From Chitinimonas prasina (lineage in GTDB: Bacteria; Pseudomonadota; Gammaproteobacteria; Burkholderiales; Chitinimonadaceae), in the NCBI RefSeq assembly GCF_030160395.1, contig NZ_BSOG01000001.1, forward strand, positions 1,536,022-1,600,021: 64,000 nt of DNA, written 5' to 3'. The translations under genes and the position numbers were made by a program. Below, one piece after another: positions 55,702 through 64,000 of this stretch (position 1 is its first letter; each line of letters begins with the position of its first letter). A model generated the notes under the pieces. It saw only the letters and a program-made list of their open reading frames with translations, was not told where the DNA came from and ran no database searches.

Positions 55702-55717
55702 GCAAGGAGTCTGAAAC

Positions 55718-55990
55718 ATGGCACATAAAAAAGCTGGCGGTAGTTCGCGTAACGGCCGCGACTCAGAGTCGAAACGACTGGGTACCAAGGTTTACGGTGG
55801 TGAATTGATCCCTGCGGGTTCGATCATCATCCGTCAGCGCGGCACCCGTTTCCACGCAGGCGATAACGTCGGCATGGGCAAGGATCACACCTTGTTCGCC
55901 AAGGTCGACGGTTACGTCAAGTTCGTGGTCAAGGGCGCGCTGAAGCGCAAGACCGTTGTGGTCGAGCCCTACACCGGCGTCGAGGCTTAA
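55718..55990 (+). CDS. rpmA: 50S ribosomal protein L27
   Basis: 90 aa (E. coli L27 has 85). [20 protein letters not shown] with the N-terminal tail that reaches the peptidyl transferase centre; ends in [17 protein letters not shown] lies 8 bp before the ATG, 16 bp after rplU. Confidence 0.98.
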   Translation: MAHKKAGGSSRNGRDSESKRLGTKVYGGELIPAGSIIIRQRGTRFHAGDNVGMGKDHTLFAKVDGYVKFVVKGALKRKTVVVEPYTGVEA

Positions 55991-56038
55991 GCCTTGCCGG
56001 TAAGCGAGGCGCCCGGCGGGCGTTTCGCTTAAAATTGA

Positions 56039-57263
<1,225 letters not shown>

Positions 57264-57270
57264 TGCAGGT

Positions 57271-57299
57271 GCGCCGTCCCGGTAACGGGGCGGCGCTTT
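57271..57299 (+). terminator. Terminator-like hairpin between obgE and mksF
   Basis: 11-position stem GCGCCGTCCCG/CGGGGCGGCGC with one wobble pair and a GTAA loop, followed by TTTGCT, 7 bp after the obgE stop. Suggests that mksFEB has its own promoter in 57300-57341, though I see no clear boxes. Confidence 0.55.
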
Positions 57300-57341
57300 G
57301 CTATCGCCCCGGCATAACGAGAAGACGAGAACCATCGCCCC

Positions 57342-58595
57342 GTGTCTGATGAACGCTTAGCCGACTTCTTCGCCAGCAATATCAATCCCCTTGATCTGCC
57401 GCCCTTGGCGGAGTTGCTGCGTGCGCGCGAATTGCTCAATGCTTTTATCACGCTGTTCCATGGCAATGAGGAGCAGGTGCTGGTGCGGCTTCTGGTGCTG
57501 CGCGAGATAGGCGCCCGGGGGCATGAGCCGCGTTGGTCGCCGCAGCAGCTGCAGGCGCATTTTGCCTATGTGAACCCGGTGAAGCTTGATACCGTGCTGA
57601 CCCGCTTGCGCCAGAATGGCTTGCTGCTGTGGGATGGCGATGAGAGCCTGTACCAGATAGCCGAGGCGGGCCGGGTGGCCTTGTCGGCCTTGTCTACCTT
57701 GCTGGCCTTTGCCGACGAGGATGCCGAACTGGGTTATCTGACAGCCCAGGCGGCGGGCCAGCAGCAGCTGGGGCGGGTGTCTGGCGAGACCTTGCAGCAT
57801 TTGCTGGCCCGGCTTAACGAATTGCACCGGGCCTTTGAGGAGGCGCTGGAGTCGCAATCGGAATACCAGATACGCAAGGCACAACAGCGCCTGGAGGCGG
57901 TGTTCCGTTGGGTACAGAAGGGGACGGAAGTTATGCATACCCTGCTGTCTGACGAGACCTTGTCGCGCCGGACCCTGGACCAGGCGCAATCCATCGCCAT
58001 GGCGCAGTCTCGGCTGCTGCGCTTGACGGGCAGTTTCCAGCGCCGCCTGAATCAACTGCAGTCGCAGCGCGTGCACCTGGGGCAGTCAGGGCTGACTTCC
58101 AGCGATATCGGCGAATGGTTGCGTACGGCCAGCCAGGCCGAGCTGGTCAGCCTTGCCAGCGGCATGCTGCACTACGCACCGCAACCGTCCTTTCTGACTG
58201 GGCCGGAGATGGTGGATATCGCTGAGTTCGAGCTGGTGGAGCGTGAGCGCATGCTGGCCAGCACGGCTGCTCTGCCGGACAAGCGTGCTGCGCCCGGCGT
58301 GGCCGCGCCCGAAGCCGAACGGTTGTTCGAGGCCGAGGCGCTGCATGCCTTGCTGGCGCAGCTGGGTGGACCATCTGATATCCAGTCGGTGGCGCTGGCT
58401 GATACCTATACCGAGACGGCTTACCGTCTCTCCCTGCTTTCGCTCCTGGGCGATGCCGAAGCCGAGCTGGATGCCAGCGTGGTGGGTGATATCGTCAAGC
58501 TGCCGCTGTCGCTGCAAGCCAGCGGCGAGGTGGTGGCAGTGGACCATCCCGAAGTGGCCAGCATCTCGCGCGGCGAGTTGCGGCCTACCAACTGA
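57342..58595 (+). CDS. mksF: Condensin kleisin-type subunit MksF
   Basis: 417 aa, soluble. An N-terminal winged-helix part (PPLAELLRARELLNAFITLF, then a WSPQQLQAHFAYVNPVKLDT helix-turn-helix-like segment to about residue 110) is followed by long helices rich in Gln/Arg/Leu (150-260) and a C-terminal winged-helix-like segment, the layout of MukF/MksF kleisins. The assignment rests mainly on gene order: kleisin, small acidic partner, then SMC ATPase, as in MksFEB of Pseudomonas. Start GTG at 57342 with a weak SD. Links the heads of the MksB dimer. Confidence 0.85.
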   Translation: MSDERLADFFASNINPLDLPPLAELLRARELLNAFITLFHGNEEQVLVRLLVLREIGARGHEPRWSPQQLQAHFAYVNPVKLDTVLTRLRQNGLLLWDGDESLYQIAEAGRVALSALSTLLAFADEDAELGYLTAQAAGQQQLGRVSGETLQHLLARLNELHRAFEEALESQSEYQIRKAQQRLEAVFRWVQKGTEVMHTLLSDETLSRRTLDQAQSIAMAQSRLLRLTGSFQRRLNQLQSQRVHLGQSGLTSSDIGEWLRTASQAELVSLASGMLHYAPQPSFLTGPEMVDIAEFELVERERMLASTAALPDKRAAPGVAAPEAERLFEAEALHALLAQLGGPSDIQSVALADTYTETAYRLSLLSLLGDAEAELDASVVGDIVKLPLSLQASGEVVAVDHPEVASISRGELRPTN

Positions 58596-58612
58596 CGAAC
58601 AGGACGCAAGAC

Positions 58613-59260
58613 ATGGATAACGCCCTGTCCATCCTCAGTGCCCGCTTGATCGCGCACCGATTTATTCCCCGCAACGACCCGCTGGCGCGACGCGCGCTGG
58701 TGGATGAGGATTTTCGCCGCAGCCTGGATCACCGGCTGGCCGAGGTGGGCCTGGTGCTGCTGGAAAATCCCTATGCCGAGTATCTGGCTGTGGCCCTGGC
58801 TGAGGATATGAATGCCTTTGTATTTGGCGATGGCGATACCTGGCTGTCCAACAATATGGGTTTGCCGCGTGATGCGATCGCCCTGCTGGTGGTGCTGTGG
58901 GCGCGCATCATATTGCCCAAGCGTGAGCGCCAGATTGCGCGCGCCGAGAAAGAGCGCGAGGGGCAGAGCGATATGTTCGGGGCAGAGAAGCCGCTGGCGC
59001 AGGGCGAGGATGTCTCGGTCGGCATTCCGGAGGATGCGCTGTATGCCGATTTTCGCGAGAAGCTGGGCGGCAAGACCCGTATGAATACCAACCTTGGCCA
59101 GCTGGCCCGGCTGGGTTTTATCGAGCGCCGCAACAAGGTGATCCTGGAGGGGCCGTTGCTGGATCTGATGCTGGACTATGCCAGCCTGGCCCCCCGCGTG
59201 ATCGAAGGCGCGCTGGGCGAAGTACTCAAGCGTCGTGCAGCCGACGCGGCCCCCGAGTAA
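58613..59260 (+). CDS. mksE: Condensin accessory subunit MksE
   Basis: 215 aa, 17 bp after mksF, SD AGGA before the ATG. Helical/winged-helix protein with RRALVDEDFRRSLDHRLAEV, NNMGLPRDAIALLVVLWARI, a charged KRERQIARAEKEREGQ linker and C-terminal TNLGQLARLGFIERRNK, typical of DUF4194/MksE (JetB-type) kite proteins. Should bind the MksF kleisin. Confidence 0.86.
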   Translation: MDNALSILSARLIAHRFIPRNDPLARRALVDEDFRRSLDHRLAEVGLVLLENPYAEYLAVALAEDMNAFVFGDGDTWLSNNMGLPRDAIALLVVLWARIILPKRERQIARAEKEREGQSDMFGAEKPLAQGEDVSVGIPEDALYADFREKLGGKTRMNTNLGQLARLGFIERRNKVILEGPLLDLMLDYASLAPRVIEGALGEVLKRRAADAAPE

Positions 59261-59281
59261 TTACCAGGACAACCCGTCACG

Positions 59282-62095
59282 ATGTTTCAATTCCGCAAGC
59301 TTGAGATGCGCCACTGGGATTTCTGGCAGAGCATAGAAATTCCGTTGGATGCCCAGATCGTTACCATCGTGGGACCGAATGGTTCTGGCAAGACCACGCT
59401 GCTGGATGCCTTGCGTACCCTGCTGGCCTTGCCGTGCTCCGGCCGACGCGACTACAAGCGCTATGTCCGCAACAACACCGAGCCGACGGCCTGGCTACGA
59501 GGGGTGGTGGACAACCCTCGGCGCGATAACGGCGATCTGTTTCCCTACCCGTTCTTCCCCATCACCAATGAGAAGGTGACCTTGTTCTGCCGGGTGAAGA
59601 AGCAAGGGGGGGACTGGCTGCGGCAGTACGCGATCATGCCGGGCGAGGTTGAACTGGATGCCGACACCGAGCAACAGCTGGAGTGGCGTGGTGTGCGCGA
59701 GTACAAGCTGGACCTGGAAAAGGCAGGGCTGACCCGCGCCATTGCCGAGGTGCTGGCGCTGGAGCAGGGGGATACCGACAAGCTGTGCGAGTACAGCCCC
59801 AAGGCTTTGCTGGACCTGGTGTTCCAGGTTTTTGGCGACAAGCAGGTGCTGGACAACTACCAGCAGGCCAAGACCGAGCAGAAAGAGGCCGAGCAGGAAC
59901 TGGCCGAGCTGACCCGACAGCTGGATGGCTTGGGTGCCAAGGTGGAGCAGATGAAGGGCCGTGCCAACCGCTATCTGGAATGGCAGGGCATGCAGCGTGA
60001 AGTGGCGCAGCTGGAGAAGAATGTATTGCCAGGTTTGCGCTATCTGGAATCGTGGGATTCCATGTGGGGCTATATCCACCAGTACAAGGGCGTGCGCCGG
60101 GCCTTGAAGGTGCGCGAGGATGAATTGGCGCGCAGCGATGCCGAGGCACGCAGGCTGGAGGCGGATGTAGCGACCATGCAGTCGGCCGAGCAGGCTGCCG
60201 ATGCGGCCTACAAGGCGCTGTGGGAGCCCTTTCAGCGTGTGGGGGCCGATGCCCGCGATGCCGAGAAAGTATTGAGCCAGCGTGACAAGCTTAAGGCCCT
60301 GGCTGAGGCGGAATCCGGCGCGGATGCGGTGGAGCTGGCTGACCAGCTGGGCAGGCTGCGTGGTCACAAGGCTGAGCTGGATGGCAAGGTGAAGGCCTCC
60401 AAGGATGAGCGGCAGCAGCTGTCCGAGCTGCAGTTTGCCTTGCAGCAGGGGCGCCAGCCGGCGGAGCGTTTTGTCCGTGAGATGCGGGCTGCGCTGGATG
60501 AGGCCGGCATTCCCCACCAGTTGCTGACCGATATCGTGGAAGTGCGTGACAACAGCTGGCAGACGGCAGTGGAGGCCATGCTGGCGCCGTACCGCCACCT
60601 GGTGTTGCTGGGGCGGGAGTCGGACAAGCAGGCAGCATTCCAGATAGGCCAGCGTTTGCAGTATCGACACTTTATCGTGCCTGATTGCGAGGCGGCACCC
60701 AAGGCGGTGCCGGGCTCGGTGCTGGAAATCATTGCGCTCAAGGCGGATGCACCGGCCTGGCTTACCCGCCAGCTCAACAATGTGCAGCGGGTCAAGTCGG
60801 TGGAAGCCGGCGCAGGCGTGCAGGGTGACTGGATTACCCGTGAGGGTTTTCACAAGGAGCGCCGTGGCGCCCGCTTTATTGGCGTAGATGTGCGCGACCA
60901 TGCCTTTGGTGAGGCGGCCCGCAAATCGCGGCTGGATGAGGTAAGCCGTCGTTTGTTTGAGCTGAACCAGCAGGTGCTGGTGTGGGAGGGCGAGGCGGTG
61001 GAGGTGGGGCGGCAGATTGCCAGCCTGCAGCTGCAACTCGCCGGCATGGACGCCATACAGCAGCTGGCTGCCCGACAGGACGAGTTTGCTGCCGCCGAGC
61101 AGGTATTGCCCGGCCTGCAGGCCGAAGCTCAGCGCTTGGGGGGCGAACTGGCCAGCAAGCAGGCTGAGCAGGAAAGCACCCGTAAGCTGGCCATGGAGGC
61201 CAGGCTGCAGGAGCAGCGTGTGCGCGATGTGCGTGATGGCCTGGCCCGCCAGGTTAGCGAGCTGCTTAACCAGGTGCAGGTGCGCCAGGCCGAGCAGACG
61301 CGCCAGATCGAAGAGGCCCGCCAGTTGAGCGAGGCGCTGGAGGCGGCGGGCGTCAGCAAGTCGGGCTTGCCCGCGCTGAAGGAGGAATGGGGCTCGGTGC
61401 AGGCTGTCCGCCACGAGATACATAGGCAGCAGGAGCGCATGGAGCACGGTGATTGGGAGCGGGATGCCAGTGTGCTGGAGCTGCGTGAAAAGATAGAGCA
61501 GGACTACGCCGCCCTGCTGGGGGAGACGGAAAGCCGGGGCCGCGAGGTGGCCCGCGCGCGCGAGTTGACCGACGATGCCCGTGGCGCCTACATCAACAAG
61601 CTGCGCGCGACCGTGCGTGCCTACAGCCAGAATATCCGCCGGCTGGGTGAGTTGTCCGGTATCTCGGTGGAGGTAGACCCGCCCCATCTGGAGAATGATG
61701 ATGCGGCGCTGGCCAATGCTGGCCTGACCGTACGCTTCGATTTTGACCAGAAGGGCCTGATGGGCCTGAACGATGGTGAGGCCTCGGGCGGCCAGCAGGT
61801 AATGAAATCCTTGATACTGCTGATAGGCCTGATGATGGATGAATCCAATCCCTCGGGCTTTGTCTTTATCGATGAGCCCTTCGCTCACCTAGATGTGCTG
61901 AATATCGACAAGGTGGGTGCTTTCCTCAAGGCTACCCAAGCGCAGTATTTGATCACGACGCCCTTGACCCACAATCTGAATGCCTTTGCGCCGAGTGAGC
62001 TGACCTTGTGCACCTACAAGAAGCGGCCGAGCGAGCGCTGGGCTCCTATGATTACCCAGACCCGTCGCCGGCTTGATGCCGCACGGGGGCGGTGA
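59282..62095 (+). CDS. mksB: SMC-like condensin ATPase MksB
   Basis: 937 aa. Walker A GPNGSGKTT at 31-39, long coiled coils (about 190-370 and 560-790) on either side of a small hinge-like globular region around 380-530 (DIVEVRDNSWQTAVEAMLAP), ABC signature GEASGGQQV near 835 and Walker B GFVFIDEPFAHLD near 860. Shorter than MukB (1486) and close to MksB/JetC. It would load on DNA as a MksBEF ring and act in chromosome segregation or, in Wadjet-like forms, in plasmid restriction. No mksG/jetD gene follows; the next genes are a YjbR-family gene and rlmL. Confidence 0.93.
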   Translation: MFQFRKLEMRHWDFWQSIEIPLDAQIVTIVGPNGSGKTTLLDALRTLLALPCSGRRDYKRYVRNNTEPTAWLRGVVDNPRRDNGDLFPYPFFPITNEKVTLFCRVKKQGGDWLRQYAIMPGEVELDADTEQQLEWRGVREYKLDLEKAGLTRAIAEVLALEQGDTDKLCEYSPKALLDLVFQVFGDKQVLDNYQQAKTEQKEAEQELAELTRQLDGLGAKVEQMKGRANRYLEWQGMQREVAQLEKNVLPGLRYLESWDSMWGYIHQYKGVRRALKVREDELARSDAEARRLEADVATMQSAEQAADAAYKALWEPFQRVGADARDAEKVLSQRDKLKALAEAESGADAVELADQLGRLRGHKAELDGKVKASKDERQQLSELQFALQQGRQPAERFVREMRAALDEAGIPHQLLTDIVEVRDNSWQTAVEAMLAPYRHLVLLGRESDKQAAFQIGQRLQYRHFIVPDCEAAPKAVPGSVLEIIALKADAPAWLTRQLNNVQRVKSVEAGAGVQGDWITREGFHKERRGARFIGVDVRDHAFGEAARKSRLDEVSRRLFELNQQVLVWEGEAVEVGRQIASLQLQLAGMDAIQQLAARQDEFAAAEQVLPGLQAEAQRLGGELASKQAEQESTRKLAMEARLQEQRVRDVRDGLARQVSELLNQVQVRQAEQTRQIEEARQLSEALEAAGVSKSGLPALKEEWGSVQAVRHEIHRQQERMEHGDWERDASVLELREKIEQDYAALLGETESRGREVARARELTDDARGAYINKLRATVRAYSQNIRRLGELSGISVEVDPPHLENDDAALANAGLTVRFDFDQKGLMGLNDGEASGGQQVMKSLILLIGLMMDESNPSGFVFIDEPFAHLDVLNIDKVGAFLKATQAQYLITTPLTHNLNAFAPSELTLCTYKKRPSERWAPMITQTRRRLDAARGR

Positions 62096-62127
62096 CACCC
62101 CTTGGCTGATGGCATGGGAGGACTATC

Positions 62128-62481
62128 GTGACGCATGATGACGTAGCAACCTTCTGTGCCAGCCTGCCAGGCGCCACGGGCGATATCAAATGGCAGGTCG
62201 ATCAGGTGTGGTCGGTGGGTGGCAAGATGTTCTGCGTGCAGTGCGCCAATCCTGCCCTATCGACCGGCGTGTCCTTCAAGGTGGCAGACGAACGCTTCCT
62301 GGAGCTGACTGACCTGCCTGGTATCCAGCCCGCGCCTTATCTGGCACGGCACCACTGGATAAGGCTGGATAGCCCCGCCACCCTGGGTGCCGATGTATTA
62401 CAGGATCTATTGCGCCAGTCATACTGCCTGGTGCGCGCCAAACTAACCAAGCAGCAGCGCAATGCCTTGCCGCCGCTGTAA
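62128..62481 (+). CDS. MmcQ/YjbR-family DNA-binding-like protein
   Basis: 117 aa from the GTG at 62128, with GGGAGG 9 bp upstream. The CyaY-like fold motif is seen in FCASLPGATGDIKWQVDQVWSVGGKMFC, FKVADERFLELTDLPGIQPAP and the end RQSYCLVRAKLTKQQRNAL. Family function is unclear; some members bind DNA. 32 bp after mksB and 23 bp before rlmL, so possibly cotranscribed with either. Confidence 0.88.
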   Translation: MTHDDVATFCASLPGATGDIKWQVDQVWSVGGKMFCVQCANPALSTGVSFKVADERFLELTDLPGIQPAPYLARHHWIRLDSPATLGADVLQDLLRQSYCLVRAKLTKQQRNALPPL

Positions 62482-62504
62482 ACCCTAGCCTTCGGACACC
62501 CTAC

Positions 62505-63659
62505 ATGAAACAAGTCTTCCATTATTTCGCCCCCTGCCCTCGCGGACTGGAAGGCGTGCTGGCTGAAGAGCTGGCGCAGCTGGGTGCATTGGGTATCGCC
62601 CCTACCGACGGTGGCGTGGCTTTTCATGGCGACTGGGCCCTGATGTACCGGGCCAACCTGCATAGCCGCATTGCCAGCCGTATCCTGTGGCGGCTGGTGG
62701 ACAAGTCCTACCGCAGCGAAGACGATATTTATAAGGCTGCCCGTGCGCTGGAGTGGCCAGAGCTGTTTGGGGTGGAGCGCACCATCAAGGTGGCCGTGAC
62801 TGGCGTGGGCTGCAAGCTCAAGAGCCTGGATTTCATCGCCCTCAAGGTCAAGGATGCCGTTTGCGATGCCTTCCGTGCCCAATGCGGCGAGCGCCCCAGT
62901 GTGGATACGGCCAATCCGGATCTGCGCATCCATGTCTTTCTGACCGAGCGGCAAATGACGCTGTATCTCGATACCAGTGGCGAGGCGCTGTTCAAGCGTG
63001 GCTATAGGCGGGAGACGGGGGATGCGCCGCTGCGCGAAAACCTGGCCGCCGGCATATTGCGGCTGACTGGCTGGAAGGTGGATGAGCCATTGCTGGACCC
63101 CATGTGTGGTAGCGGCACCTTTCTGGTGGAGGCTGCCATGATGGCGCGCCATATGGCGCCGGGCCGCTGGCGTGAGTTTGCCTTTGCCAAACTCAAGCAG
63201 TTTGATGCCGCGCTGTGGGCCCAGCTCAAGCAAGAGGCATTGGCAGCCGAGCAGCCGGAAGCCGTGACGCATATCTATGGTAGCGACGATACACCGGATG
63301 TTTTGATGGCAGCACGGGCCAACCTGGCGTCGGCCGGCGTGAGCGATGCGGTGGTGCTGGAAGAGGCCGATGCGCTGGAGCGCAGTGCGCCAGTCGAGCA
63401 TGGGGTGATGGTGTGTAATCCCCCTTATGGCATACGGCTGGAGGAGCAGACCTGGTTGGATGCGCTCTACCCCATGCTGGGCCATGCGCTCAAGCAGCGC
63501 TTTTCTGGCTGGCGGGCGTATTACTTCACGGCGGACCTGCGCTTGGCCAAGTTGATACGGCTTTCTGCCAGCAAGCGCACGGTGCTGTTCAACGGCGCCC
63601 TGGAGTGCCGCCTGTTTGAGTACCGTATGGTGGCGGGCAGCAATCGCAAGCAGGATTGA
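62505..63659 (+). CDS. rlmL: 23S rRNA (guanine2445-N2)-methyltransferase RlmL (single-domain form)
   Basis: 384 aa. N-terminal THUMP domain (FHYFAPCPRGLEGVLAEEL to about residue 160), then a Rossmann methyltransferase with LLDPMCGSGTFLVEAAMMAR (SAM site) and the catalytic VMVCNPPYGIRL. E. coli RlmKL is about 700 aa because it also carries RlmK; the shorter form is usual in betaproteobacteria. Ends before a terminator. Confidence 0.94.
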   Translation: MKQVFHYFAPCPRGLEGVLAEELAQLGALGIAPTDGGVAFHGDWALMYRANLHSRIASRILWRLVDKSYRSEDDIYKAARALEWPELFGVERTIKVAVTGVGCKLKSLDFIALKVKDAVCDAFRAQCGERPSVDTANPDLRIHVFLTERQMTLYLDTSGEALFKRGYRRETGDAPLRENLAAGILRLTGWKVDEPLLDPMCGSGTFLVEAAMMARHMAPGRWREFAFAKLKQFDAALWAQLKQEALAAEQPEAVTHIYGSDDTPDVLMAARANLASAGVSDAVVLEEADALERSAPVEHGVMVCNPPYGIRLEEQTWLDALYPMLGHALKQRFSGWRAYYFTADLRLAKLIRLSASKRTVLFNGALECRLFEYRMVAGSNRKQD

Positions 63660-63743
63660 ACACGCCGGACACGGCAGCTGCCCAGTGAATGACATATATA
63701 GATATGTGGGGTAGCTAGCTCGACCTCGCTGAAACACTGATTG

Positions 63744-63769
63744 AACGCCCCGCTTGCGGGGCGTTTTGC
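63744..63769 (+). terminator. Rho-independent terminator after rlmL
   Basis: 10-bp stem AACGCCCCGC/GCGGGGCGTT with a 2-nt loop (effectively 8 bp with a larger loop), followed by TTGCATGGTTTTTG. Confidence 0.88.
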
Positions 63770-63939
63770 ATGGTTTTTGAGGCTTTCTCGGTTTTTTTGC
63801 AGGGCGTGATGTTCCGCTGTGTGTGAGTTGGCGCGGGTTTTGGTTGGGAGGCGATAAAAAGAGGGTGTTGCGGAGATATTACAGATCAGCGACTTAGGCG
63901 TGCTGGTGCGGAAAGTAGCGGAATTTTGCGGAGGAGGTG

Positions 63940-63968
63940 TTGACGTGTTCGGGGAGGGTGCGTATAGT
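63940..63968 (+). promoter_or_regulatory. Strong sigma70 promoter, probably of an rRNA operon
   Basis: -35 TTGACG (63940-63945), exactly 17-bp spacer, -10 TATAGT (63963-63968). The following CGCTTCTCTGCTGCTGACGC is of the kind found in the leader of betaproteobacterial rrn operons, so 16S rRNA probably begins a few hundred bases beyond the window. The promoter itself is seen; the rRNA identity is inference. Confidence 0.75.
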
Positions 63969-64000
63969 TCGCTTCTCTGCTGCTGACGCAGACAAAAACG

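Larger units (their letters stand above)
63660..64000 (+). other. Gene-free end of window (341 bp) leading to a probable rRNA operon
   Basis: No open frame of interest. It contains a small AT-rich hairpin (ACATAT/ATATGT, 63691-63706), the rlmL terminator at 63744-63769, an AT/GT-rich stretch with AAAAA and TTTTTT tracts that could act as an UP element, and a strong promoter at 63940-63968. Confidence 0.8.

Noticed and set aside
59495..61888. A 797-codon minus-strand open frame antisense to mksB, with similar long antisense frames over recB (4148-6121), glyS (12091-13767), glpK (29052-30602), chpA (32632-34845, 34391-36013, 37297-38874) and rlmL (62337-63737)
   Set aside because: Expected in GC-rich genes with strong third-position bias; none has recognisable motifs or a ribosome site, while the sense frames are clear families.

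Overview
The window is GC-rich, densely packed chromosomal DNA from a Gram-negative betaproteobacterium, most likely of the Neisseriales/Chromobacteriaceae type (for example Chitinimonas-like; the genus is a guess). The grounds are split glyQ/glyS glycyl-tRNA synthetase with gmhB and plsC behind it, System II cytochrome c maturation (resB-ccsA) next to cytochrome c4, RegB/RegA, an RlmL without the RlmK half, a class I lipase with its foldase, a Pil-Chp chemosensory operon and a MksBEF condensin. I see no prophage, insertion sequence or CRISPR array. Layout: 1-1716, 3' part of a GAF-GGDEF-EAL c-di-GMP protein. 1713-10122, recC-recB-recD on the minus strand with ATGA overlaps. 10297-17015, glyQ, a small lipoprotein, glyS, a frameshifted acyltransferase-3 gene, gmhB, plsC and a YgjP-like metalloprotease. 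17073-19722, regB-regA and an inositol-monophosphatase-family gene. 19723-23778, the most accessory-looking part: a tandem 206-bp repeat array, an orphan family-3 solute-binding protein, a lipase and its foldase, with the same GCGCCAGG hairpin in every gap. 23779-26131, a BtuB-like TonB receptor behind a cobalamin riboswitch. 26171-32578, a VOC protein, a small unknown, a sterol-desaturase-family hydroxylase, a TIGR04222/glycine-rich membrane protein and divergent glpK/glpD. 32668-42793, the type IV pilus chemosensory operon pilG-pilH-pilI-pilJ-chpA (minus strand). 43067-47913, engB, cytochrome c4, resB and ccsA. 48045-53875, an acetyltransferase, a DMT exporter, rsmE, a redoxin, then gabT-gabD. 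54078-57263, tRNA-Pro(CGG), ispB, rplU-rpmA-obgE. 57342-62095, mksF-mksE-mksB. 62128-63659, a YjbR-family gene and rlmL. The last 70 bases hold a near-consensus sigma70 promoter that looks like an rRNA-operon promoter. How genes work together: RecBCD repairs double-strand breaks; the Pil-Chp cluster controls twitching and surface sensing, and the c-di-GMP enzyme at the left edge may act on related behaviour; ResB/CcsA mature c-type cytochromes such as the adjacent c4, and RegBA reports quinone/redox state; LipA and its foldase release fatty acids and glycerol, which GlpK/GlpD could use; GabT/GabD convert GABA to succinate. The observations most worth a second look are the dispersed hairpin repeat family, the GCTG-tract frameshift in the acyltransferase gene, the Arg after the phospho-acceptor His in RegB, a very stable hairpin between pilI and pilJ, the 16-bp inverted repeat before gabT, and the MksBEF operon without a MksG/JetD nuclease gene.
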